22,775 nucleotides of DNA from Lachnospiraceae bacterium UBA5902 (GTDB lineage Bacteria > Bacillota > Clostridia > Lachnospirales > Lachnospiraceae), in the NCBI GenBank assembly GCA_002431865.1, contig DJEI01000004.1, positions 8,899-31,673 of the forward strand. The letters are read 5' to 3'. The notes under the pieces are model-generated. The model made no database searches. It was not told the origin of the DNA and saw nothing but the letters and a program-made list of their open reading frames with translations. Below are positions 16,604 to 22,775 of the stretch, one piece after another (positions within the stretch are counted from its first letter, which is position 1; each line of letters opens with the position of its first letter). A program made the position numbers and the translations under genes.

Positions 16604-18166
16604 ATGGGAAAAAGTACAGGATTTTTGGAGTATGAAAGACAGACCAGCAAGGAAGTACCACCTCTTGAGCGTATAAAGAATTTCAATGAGTTCCACGAGC
16701 CGCTTTCGATGGAAGAACAGCGCAAGCAGGCAGCACGTTGTATGGACTGTGGTGTTCCATTCTGCCAGTATGGCAAGATGATCGCCGGTATGGCGTCTGG
16801 TTGTCCGCTGAACAACCTCGTGCCAGAGTGGAACGATAATGTGTATACAGGAAATATGGAGATGGCGTATAAGCGCCTCTCCAAGACAAATAACTTCCCG
16901 GAATTTACAAGCCGTGTCTGCCCGGCACTCTGCGAGGCAGCATGCACTTGTAATATCAACGGAGATCCAGTCTGCACGAAGGAAAATGAGAGGAGCATCA
17001 TCGAAAATGCTTACGAGAAGGGCTATGTAAACTGCGAGCCGCCAAAGGTACGAAGCGGAAAGCGTGTCGCCATCGTTGGTTCTGGCCCATCCGGACTTGC
17101 AGCCGCTGATCAGTTGAACCGTAGAGGTCATCAGGTAACGGTGTTCGAGCGTAGTGATCGTCTTGGCGGACTTCTGATGTATGGTATTCCGAACATGAAG
17201 TTGGAGAAACAGATTATCGACCGCAAGATTGACTGTTTGAAGAAGACAGGCATCGAGTTCGTAACCGGAATAGAAATTGCAAATGGAAAGAATAACCAGA
17301 ATCCAGCAGTTGCCAAGGGCGATGAGATGGCAGCATATCTGACCGATGTCAAGGTAAAGAACATAAAGGCAGAGAAGCTGCTCGAAGAATACGATGCGGT
17401 TGTCCTTGCATGTGGTGCATCGAATCCACGTGATATCAAGGTAACTGGACGTGATGCGAAGGGCGTCTATTTTGCAGTTGATTTCTTGAAGACAACAACG
17501 AGAAGCCTGCTCAATTCAAATTTTGCAGATGGGAAATATGTCAGTGCCAAGGGCAGGAAGGTGCTTGTCATTGGTGGTGGTGATACCGGAAATGACTGTG
17601 TCGGAACATCGATCCGTCAGGGTGCGGTTGCTGTGACACAGCTTGAGATGATGCCGAAGCTTCCGGAGACCCGTGCGGCAAATAACCCGTGGCCAGAGTG
17701 GCCGAGAGTCCTGAAGACGGATTACGGTCAGCAGGAGGCAATCGCGAAGTTTGGACACGATCCACGTATCTATGAGACTACTGTAAAAGAAATCGTGAAG
17801 AACAAGGATGGTCAGGTCTGTGCCGCAAAATGCGTGAAGCTTGCATGGAAGAAAGATCCGGAGACTGGACGTATGAACATGAAGGAAATTCCGGACAGTG
17901 AGTACACGATCGAGTGTGATCTGATTCTGATTGCAGCCGGATTCCTTGGCACACAGAAATATGTGGCAGATGCGTTTGGTGTGAAGTTAAATGCGCGCAC
18001 GAATGTGGAGACAGCACCAGGTGCACACAAGACAAACGTGGACAAGGTGTACACGTGTGGCGATATGCACCGTGGACAGTCACTGGTTGTATGGGCGATC
18101 CGCGAGGGACGTGACGCAGCGAAGGAAGTTGACACATTCCTGAACGGCTACTCCAATGATTTCTAG
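16604..18166 (+). CDS. gltD: Glutamate synthase, small subunit (FAD/NAD(P)H oxidoreductase)
   Basis: GltD feeds electrons from NAD(P)H through FAD and two [4Fe-4S] clusters to GltB. The 520-residue protein is somewhat longer than the E. coli form (about 470). It begins with the family signature MGKSTGFLEYER. Cluster cysteines are grouped at 46, 49, 54 and 67 (CMDCGVPFC, GCPLNN) and at 106, 110, 114 and 116 (CPALCEAACTC). The FAD Rossmann motif is VAIVGSGPSGLAAA (155-168), followed by FERSDRLGGLLMYGIPNMKL. The NAD(P)H motif is VLVIGGGDTGNDC. The C-terminal CGDMHRGQSLVVWAI is typical. An AGAGAGGAG site precedes the ATG at 16604. An ATG at 16597 is closer to that site but opens only a 12-codon frame. 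It forms one unit with gltB. Confidence 0.97.
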   Translation: MGKSTGFLEYERQTSKEVPPLERIKNFNEFHEPLSMEEQRKQAARCMDCGVPFCQYGKMIAGMASGCPLNNLVPEWNDNVYTGNMEMAYKRLSKTNNFPEFTSRVCPALCEAACTCNINGDPVCTKENERSIIENAYEKGYVNCEPPKVRSGKRVAIVGSGPSGLAAADQLNRRGHQVTVFERSDRLGGLLMYGIPNMKLEKQIIDRKIDCLKKTGIEFVTGIEIANGKNNQNPAVAKGDEMAAYLTDVKVKNIKAEKLLEEYDAVVLACGASNPRDIKVTGRDAKGVYFAVDFLKTTTRSLLNSNFADGKYVSAKGRKVLVIGGGDTGNDCVGTSIRQGAVAVTQLEMMPKLPETRAANNPWPEWPRVLKTDYGQQEAIAKFGHDPRIYETTVKEIVKNKDGQVCAAKCVKLAWKKDPETGRMNMKEIPDSEYTIECDLILIAAGFLGTQKYVADAFGVKLNARTNVETAPGAHKTNVDKVYTCGDMHRGQSLVVWAIREGRDAAKEVDTFLNGYSNDF

Positions 18167-18168
18167 AG

Positions 18169-18395
18169 GCATGTTTGCCAACCAATGTAAATAGAATAAG
18201 AATTGCACACAGTAATATAAAGCCATCTACAGACGCGCTTTCGCTCACTTCCGCACATAACAGACACTAAGCTCTGGAGAAACAATTTTTCAAATTGTCC
18301 CTCCAATCGCTAAGTGCTGATGTGCTCCAATGGTCTGTTGATGGCTTATATTATGTGTGCAATTCATGTTACCGTATTGAAGTTGGCAAACATGC
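18169..18395 (-). repeat. Long branched inverted-repeat element, copy 4 (subfamily A, reverse orientation)
   Basis: It starts 2 nt after the gltD stop. The outer arm 18169-18234 pairs with 18333-18395; the ends GCATGTTTGCCAAC and GTTGGCAAACATGC are exact, and AATTGCACACA and GCCATC also pair. The inner stem 18253-18325 (GCACAT...ATGTGC) carries a terminal hairpin TGGAG-ACAATTT / AAATTGT-CTCCA. Read on the minus strand it matches copy 1: arm, CAGAC, an inner stem starting with AGCAC and containing GACAATTT, then GAGCGAAAGC (GNRA type; + strand 18237-18246) and GCGTCTG. It may also act as the gltBD 3'-end structure. Confidence 0.75.
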
Positions 18396-18398
18396 ATG

Positions 18399-18431
18399 GA
18401 CACATCCGCTTTATGATTGTGCGGATATGTC
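18399..18431. repeat. Hairpin between the two long elements
   Basis: GACACATCCGC (18399-18409) pairs with GCGGATATGTC (18421-18431) with one wobble position. The rest of 18396-18532 holds nothing I recognise; an open frame across it overlaps element copy 4 and has no credible ribosome site. Confidence 0.4.
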
Positions 18432-18532
18432 AGCTCCATTCAGAATGAATGTCACAACCTTGAAGTATGGAGAAGATATAGAATTATTAGTGCGGTTTAT
18501 GCGCATCTGTTCCCTTAAGGTCTGGGTATGAG

Positions 18533-18787
18533 AAAACCCGTATAAAAATTGGCAAGTGATAATCGTGAAGGAAGCGATATGTTTGTAACCTAGAATTACT
18601 TAGTGTTCTTTTGATACATAAGCAATACCTGAACACGACGTTCAGGTAAGCCGCCATTGAGCCATGGATGGCGAATTGGCGGCGGTTGCGTATTAAGCAT
18701 ATATCTTAATTAAGAACACTTAGTAATTCTTGGTTGCAATACATTGCTTCTGCATGATATCACTTGCCAATCTATTATACGGGTTTT
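18533..18787 (+). repeat. Long branched inverted-repeat element, copy 3 (subfamily B)
   Basis: Outer arms 18533-18610 and 18712-18787 are complementary over almost their whole 76-78 bp (ends AAAACCCGTATAA and TTATACGGGTTTT; exact inner block TTGGCAAGTGATA with a matching partner). The core holds ACCTGAAC-acgac-GTTCAGGT (18627-18647), GCCGCC...GGCGGC around TGAGCCATGGATGG (18650-18683) and GGCGGTTGCGT (18681-18691). Copy 2 shares all three. The right arm runs into the pfp stop codon on the minus strand, so the element could double as the 3' end of that gene and as a barrier between the convergent gltD and pfp. Confidence 0.85.
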
Positions 18788-20021
18788 ACTTACAACCAAC
18801 CTTCGTCAGATGCGAAACATCCAGATAGTCCGCGATGCCATCCGCGTAGTCCGTTGGAACTTCCCCGGCAACAAGCGGCTTCAGGTAAGCAATCATTTCT
18901 TCTGTGACATCGTGGTGATCCGGCGTGATCCATGCAACGGGCACTTCCTTTGCCTGATTTGCCACTTCACTGACCGGTGTATTGGAAAGCTCATAGGTAT
19001 ACGGTGCATTGGACAGACGATGCAGACTTACCATCTGGGCACTTTCTCCGTTCTTGGCAAGGACAACCGCATGCTTGCCAGAGAGGAACGATTCTGTTAA
19101 GTCTGTCATACTTGCCATATGTCCGGCACAACGCTGTAAAACGTTGACCTCGACGGAACGAACCTTGATGCCAAGCTTTTCCTTTACGAGGTATTCCAGC
19201 GTCTTTCCGGCACCGCTTAACTGCGCATGTCCAAACTTGTCAGCGGCAGCATCGGTAGCAGAGATGTAGTTGCCGTCCTTGTCGCGGATACCCTCAGAGA
19301 CAGCGACGATAACATTCTTGTATTTCTTTACCATTTCCTTTAGGTCCGTGATGAACTGCTCTTTGTCGAAGGCAACCTCCGGCAGGTAGATCAGATGTGG
19401 TGCAAGGCTGAATTCATTTCTTGCAAGCACAGAAGCAGCAGTCAGCCAGCCAGCATCCCGCCCCATGATCTCGATGATATTGACACTTTCCAGATCGTAA
19501 ATATAGGTGTCATAAGCGATCTCACGGATGGAGCTTGCGATGTATTTGGCAGCGGAGCCAAAGCCCGGTGTATGGTCTGTCATGATCAGATCGTTGTCGA
19601 TTGTTTTAGGCACACCGATGATGCGGATGTCATTGCCGATGGAAGCCGCATAAGCGGACAGCTTGGCAACCGTATCCATCGAATCATTTCCACCAATATA
19701 GAAGAATGCACCGATATTCATCTCCTCGAAGATGGAGAAGATTTGCTCGTATATAGAAACGTCTTCTTTCATATCTGGAAGCTTAAACCGGCAGGAACCA
19801 AGGTACATCGCTGGTGTGCGTGCAAGTTTCTGGATGAATGTGTCATCCTTGTCTGACAAATCCAGAAAATGCTTCTTCAGCACGCCCTGGATTCCGTGGA
19901 TTGCACCATAAATTTTATCATATATTCCGAAATCTCTGGCAGCGGCGACAACGCCGGCGAGAGATGCATTGATAGCGGCTGTCGGACCGCCAGACTGTGC
20001 AACGATACAGTTTTTACTCAT
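18786..20021 (-). CDS. pfp: Pyrophosphate-dependent 6-phosphofructokinase
   Basis: This glycolytic enzyme phosphorylates fructose 6-phosphate to the 1,6-bisphosphate, here most likely with pyrophosphate. It has 411 residues, longer than the roughly 320 of bacterial ATP-PFK and normal for the PPi-type clades. Key sites: VAQSGGPTAAINAS at the N-terminus; GGNDS (110-114), where Asp113 replaces the Gly of ATP enzymes and blocks ATP binding; PKTIDND (138-144), with Lys139 in place of the ATP-enzyme Gly; and MGRDAGWL (186-193) for substrate binding. The Asn112 in GGNDS differs from the more common GGDDS. The ATG is preceded by AAGGAG at 5 nt. A possible -10 box (TATAAT on the minus strand, 20088-20083) lies upstream without a clear -35. 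The phosphoryl donor is inferred from motifs only. Confidence 0.9.
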   Translation of the reverse strand: MSKNCIVAQSGGPTAAINASLAGVVAAARDFGIYDKIYGAIHGIQGVLKKHFLDLSDKDDTFIQKLARTPAMYLGSCRFKLPDMKEDVSIYEQIFSIFEEMNIGAFFYIGGNDSMDTVAKLSAYAASIGNDIRIIGVPKTIDNDLIMTDHTPGFGSAAKYIASSIREIAYDTYIYDLESVNIIEIMGRDAGWLTAASVLARNEFSLAPHLIYLPEVAFDKEQFITDLKEMVKKYKNVIVAVSEGIRDKDGNYISATDAAADKFGHAQLSGAGKTLEYLVKEKLGIKVRSVEVNVLQRCAGHMASMTDLTESFLSGKHAVVLAKNGESAQMVSLHRLSNAPYTYELSNTPVSEVANQAKEVPVAWITPDHHDVTEEMIAYLKPLVAGEVPTDYADGIADYLDVSHLTKVGCK

Positions 20022-20336
20022 GATAACTCCTTATTTTACTTTCAATGTAATTGTTTAGTTACAGACGTAAAGAATGATTTCTATTATAGATGATTTACGC
20101 CATATAAAATTATATTAGCATATTCATACAGGGATAGCAAACCTAAAATCCGCGAATCTATGAATCGTCGAAAAGTGATATAAAATTCTAAAAAAAACGA
20201 GAAATCCAAAAAATTTTATATAAGATTCAAAAATTTTCAATTTCAATCAAATCTGATCTTATGTATTATAATGACATAAACAAAAGAAGAGAGCTTCAAA
20301 AAAGAAGTTACCCCCTCTCCCCCCTTTTTTATGTGA

Positions 20337-20387
20337 CAAAGCTGCGTGATCCATTCTCTCCCCTCTTTTTGGATTCCGCAGCTTTGT
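20337..20387 (+). promoter_or_regulatory. Strong hairpin in the galE upstream region
   Basis: CAAAGCTGCGTGATCC (20337-20352) pairs with GGATTCCGCAGCTTTG (20372-20387) at 14 of 16 positions. The loop is a C/T tract (CTCTCCCCTCTTTTT). A similar C/T tract lies just before the stem. No T-run follows on the + strand. Its role is unknown. Confidence 0.6.
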
Positions 20388-20423
20388 GTATAGTTAGATA
20401 TAATAGGGATTGGCGGAAAGCAT

Positions 20424-20453
20424 TTGCCCAATGTGGTATAGATATGGTAGAAT
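20424..20453 (+). promoter_or_regulatory. Possible galE promoter
   Basis: TTGCCC (20424-20429) and TAGAAT (20448-20453) are 18 bp apart, about 100 nt before the galE start. A TATAAT-like site further upstream (around 20266) lacks a clear -35. Confidence 0.4.
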
Positions 20454-20551
20454 ATGAGACGTTGGAGAGTTCCAGCGGATATACGGACAAATATAAAATA
20501 TGTAAAAGCATTACATATAAAGAAAGAATTAAGAAAGGTGGTATGCAGGCT

Positions 20552-21577
20552 ATGAAGATTTTAGTAACAGGTGGCGCCGGATATATTGGAAGCCATACAT
20601 GTGTGGAGCTGCTTGAGGCAGGCTATGATGTTGTGATCGTCGATAACCTTTACAATGCAAGTGAGAAGGCGGTTGACCGAATCGGACAGATCACAGGCAA
20701 GACACCAATATTTTATGAGGCAGATATTCGGGATTATGAGAAAATGACGGAGATATTTGCAAAGGAACAGCCAGATACTGTGATTCATTTTGCAGGACTG
20801 AAAGCAGTTGGAGAGTCTGTTCGGAAGCCACTCGAGTATTACGAGAACAATATCGCAGGCACATTGAATCTGTGCAAGGTCATGCGTGAGAATGGATGTA
20901 AGAATATTATCTTTTCCTCCTCTGCAACCGTGTACGGCAATCCCGCATTTATCCCTATCACGGAGGAATGCCCAAAGGGTGTCTGTACAAACCCTTATGG
21001 CTGGACCAAGCATATGTTAGAGCAGATCTTGACAGATATCCAGTTTGCAGATCCAGAGTGGAATGTGATTCTGCTTCGTTACTTCAATCCAATTGGAGCA
21101 CATAAGAGCGGTCTGATCGGTGAGGATCCAAAGGGTATTCCAAACAATCTGCTTCCGTATGTAGCACAGGTAGCAATTGGCAAGCTTCCTTGTGTCGGTG
21201 TGTTTGGCAATGATTACGATACGCCGGATGGTACAGGTGTCCGTGATTATATCCATGTTGTTGACCTTGCGAAGGGACATGTGGCAGCAATCAATAAGAT
21301 TAAGGAAAATCCGGGAGTTAAGGTATACAACCTTGGAACCGGAAAGGGATACAGTGTGCTCGATGTGATTCATGCGTTCAGCAAGGCATGTGGCAAGGAG
21401 ATTCCATATGAGATCAAGCCTCGTCGTGCTGGTGATATTGCGACTTGTTATTCGGATGCAAGCCTTGCAAAGAAGGAACTTGGCTGGGAAGCACAGTATG
21501 ATATTGATGAGATGTGTGCGGATTCATGGAGGTGGCAGTCAATGAATCCGGATGGTTACAACACACCTGATAAGTAA
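20552..21577 (+). CDS. galE: UDP-glucose 4-epimerase
   Basis: GalE interconverts UDP-glucose and UDP-galactose with tightly bound NAD (Leloir pathway and supply of UDP-Gal for glycans). The 341-residue length is typical. The NAD site is VTGGAGYIGSHTCVELL (5-21). The catalytic residues Ser124 (SSSATVYG), Tyr149 and Lys153 (YGWTK) have exactly the numbering of E. coli GalE, which supports the start at 20552. An ATG at 20543 (MQAMKIL) is only 1-2 nt from the AAAGGTGG ribosome site and is less likely but possible. LLRYFNPIGAHKSGLIGEDP, DGTGVRDYIHVVDLA and YNLGTGKGYSVLDV are family blocks. It is a single gene with its own terminator. The UDP-sugar pyrophosphorylase in this window could provide its substrate. 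Confidence 0.96.
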   Translation: MKILVTGGAGYIGSHTCVELLEAGYDVVIVDNLYNASEKAVDRIGQITGKTPIFYEADIRDYEKMTEIFAKEQPDTVIHFAGLKAVGESVRKPLEYYENNIAGTLNLCKVMRENGCKNIIFSSSATVYGNPAFIPITEECPKGVCTNPYGWTKHMLEQILTDIQFADPEWNVILLRYFNPIGAHKSGLIGEDPKGIPNNLLPYVAQVAIGKLPCVGVFGNDYDTPDGTGVRDYIHVVDLAKGHVAAINKIKENPGVKVYNLGTGKGYSVLDVIHAFSKACGKEIPYEIKPRRAGDIATCYSDASLAKKELGWEAQYDIDEMCADSWRWQSMNPDGYNTPDK

Positions 21578-21613
21578 ATATTAAAAAGGGGCTGTAAAAA
21601 ACTCCCCTAAAAG

Positions 21614-21650
21614 AAAAACAGCTATGAGCTCGCACTCATAGCTGTTTTTG
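21614..21650 (+). terminator. Intrinsic terminator of galE
   Basis: AAAAACAGCTATGAG (21614-21628) pairs perfectly with CTCATAGCTGTTTTT (21635-21649) around a 6-nt loop. The group II intron begins directly after the T-run. Confidence 0.9.
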
Positions 21651-22775
21651 TGTTTGCGCGCCATGGGCGCGCTCTAACGGGTGAAAGTCCCGAACACGCC
21701 CAGATAGTGGGAAGTGTATAGCCGAACAGCAAGGGTGTCCATCGTGAGGTGGAATCTGAAGGAAGCTGTAAGCAAATCTCTGGTCCGACGAACAGAAATC
21801 ACATATAAGGCTAGGCTACGAGAGATAAGTTGGCACAAAGCAACGAAGTCTAATAACTATCACTTTTGTAGTAGCAGAGTAAATGTGGCGGATATATGGA
21901 GAGAAAGAGCGTGCACCTTAAGCGTGGAGGTCTCACAGAGGTTTCAGTAGCCTAGTAACAACGAACTGTGAGAAGTCAGCCGAGCCCATAGTAGTGAGGA
22001 AGTCTCTGTAATGGAGATGGAGCAAAGGGGCGAACAATCAATAAGTTTGAGTATATCTCGTATTGCAGAGACGACAACATCTGCCGTAACCAATCGGGAA
22101 AAGGGTGGTCAAATCAAGCGAGACGGAAAGGAAAGAACGCATGGACACAAGTAGTCTAATGGAGCAGATATTGTCCAGTGATAACCTTAACAGAGCATAT
22201 CTGCAAGTTGTACGAAACAAAGGTGCAGAGGGAGTGGACGGAATGAAGTACACAGAACTCAAGGAACATCTTGCAAAGAACGGCGAAATCATCAAGGAAC
22301 AGTTGAGGACGAGAAAATATAAACCTCAGCCAGTACGAAGAGTGGAGATACCAAAGCCTGATGGCGGTGTCAGAAACCTGGGAGTACCAACAGTGACAGA
22401 CAGATTTGTACAACAAGCCATTGCACAGGTTTTAACACCAATCTATGAAGAACAGTTCCATGACCACAGTTATGGATTCAGACCGAACAGATGTGCACAA
22501 CAAGCAATCCTAACAGCACTAGACATGATGAATGACGGAAATGAGTGGATTGTAGACATCGACTTGGAAAAGTTCTTTGATACAGTAAACCATGACAAGC
22601 TTATGACTATTATAGGTAGAACTATTAAAGATGGAGATGTTATCTCCATTATTAGAAAGTACCTTGTCAGCGGAATCATGATTGATGATGAATACGAAGA
22701 TTCCATTGTGGGAACGCCACAAGGAGGAAATCTCTCACCATTATTGGCAAACATCATGTTGAATGAACTTGATAA
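21650..22775 (+). mobile_element. Group II intron, 5' part (3' end outside window)
   Basis: The 5' end appears to be GTG at 21650, near the GUGYG consensus of group II introns; the exact boundary is uncertain. About 490 nt of structured, non-coding RNA precede the reverse transcriptase start. GCGCGCC-atg-GGCGCGC (21657-21673) and GGGTGAAAGTCCC (21680-21692), enclosed by GGGCG and CGCCC, look like domain I helices. The reverse transcriptase would lie in domain IV. Domains V and VI are beyond the window. The insertion sits immediately downstream of an intrinsic terminator, the site preference known for group IIC introns; the class is not proven from this part. Confidence 0.85.
22141..22775 (+). 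CDS. ltrA: Group II intron reverse transcriptase/maturase (N-terminal part, cut by window end)
   Basis: The frame is open from ATG 22141 to the window end, giving about 211 residues of a protein normally 400-600 long. It reverse-transcribes the intron RNA and helps it splice. Seen in order: an N-terminal RT-0-like region (NLNRAYLQVVRNKGAEGVDGM), KYKPQPVRRVEIPKPDGGVRNLG, VTDRFVQQAIAQVLTPIYEEQFHDHSYGFRPNR (split across RT1-2), RT motif A VDIDLEKFFDTVNHD with the first catalytic Asp, and the RT4 block GTPQGGNLSPLLANIMLNELD. The YADD catalytic motif, the maturase (X) domain and any endonuclease domain would be downstream. GGAAAGG precedes the start. The N-terminal half has no stop or frameshift, so the element could be intact. 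Confidence 0.93.
   Translation, partial: MDTSSLMEQILSSDNLNRAYLQVVRNKGAEGVDGMKYTELKEHLAKNGEIIKEQLRTRKYKPQPVRRVEIPKPDGGVRNLGVPTVTDRFVQQAIAQVLTPIYEEQFHDHSYGFRPNRCAQQAILTALDMMNDGNEWIVDIDLEKFFDTVNHDKLMTIIGRTIKDGDVISIIRKYLVSGIMIDDEYEDSIVGTPQGGNLSPLLANIMLNELD

Larger units (their letters stand above)
20022..20551. other. Divergent intergenic region and galE leader
   Basis: This 530-bp gap lies between the divergent pfp and galE. 20022-20260 is AT-rich and should hold the pfp promoter; CGTAAA (20066-20071) and TTTACG (20094-20099) flank its possible -10. Next come two pyrimidine tracts (about 20309-20331 and 20353-20368) and a strong hairpin (20337-20387). A galE promoter candidate is at 20424-20453. 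I see no convincing gene here. Confidence 0.6.

Noticed and set aside
16597..16635. Alternative start ATG 16597 before gltD
   Set aside because: It is in another frame and ends after 12 codons. The GltD signature begins at 16604.
18295..18531. 78-codon open frame downstream of gltD
   Set aside because: It overlaps the right half of inverted-repeat copy 4, has no ribosome site and shows no recognisable protein pattern.
20261..20551. Upstream in-frame extension of galE (start at ATG 20261, adding 97 residues)
   Set aside because: The added residues resemble no GalE N-terminus, run through a strong hairpin and a promoter-like site, and have no ribosome site. The start at 20552 gives exact E. 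coli numbering of Ser124, Tyr149 and Lys153.
1..22775. tRNA or rRNA genes
   Set aside because: I scanned the gaps for the tRNA T-loop GGTTCGAATCC pattern and for rRNA cores and saw none.

Overview
The window reads as a chromosomal segment of a Gram-positive, low-to-moderate GC anaerobe of the Clostridia, most likely a gut Lachnospiraceae member. The evidence is the gene set (GatCAB next to AspRS, a PPi-type phosphofructokinase, a ChW-repeat surface protein, an LCP protein, clostridial-style glutamate synthase), strong AGGAGG ribosome sites and classic TTGACA/TATAAT promoters. No species call is possible from the sequence alone.

Layout. 1-4724 (+): the 3' end of aspS, then gatC-gatA-gatB, the tRNA-dependent amidotransferase, closed by a strong terminator. 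5270-6451 (+): a MerR-type regulator fused to a SAM methyltransferase. 6461-9121 (+): a promoter with MerR geometry, then rfbB (dTDP-glucose dehydratase) and a secreted ChW/CAP protein. 9189-10412 (-): a UDP-sugar pyrophosphorylase of the UAP/UGP family. 10614-11717 (+): an LCP cell-wall ligase. 12027-18166 (+): gltB-gltD glutamate synthase. 18786-20021 (-): PPi-dependent phosphofructokinase. 20552-21577 (+): galE and its terminator. 21650 to the end (+): the 5' part of a group II intron with the start of its reverse transcriptase, cut by the window edge.

How the genes fit together. AspRS plus GatCAB suggests indirect synthesis of Asn-tRNA (and Gln-tRNA). UDP-sugar pyrophosphorylase, GalE and RfbB supply nucleotide sugars for envelope polymers. 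The LCP protein would attach such polymers to peptidoglycan, and the ChW/CAP protein is exported to the same surface. GltBD assimilates nitrogen and the PPi-PFK carries glycolytic flux.

The most unusual content is non-coding. Four intergenic gaps hold long, branched inverted-repeat elements of about 230-340 bp (1217-1476, 4895-5236, 18169-18395, 18533-18787). They fall into two related subfamilies with conserved cores. Their long outer arms differ between copies, yet stay complementary within each copy. They look like either small non-autonomous mobile elements or structured RNA elements, and I do not recognise them as a named family. The second notable item is the MerR-type promoter (19-bp spacer holding a perfect palindrome) between the MerR-methyltransferase gene and rfbB.
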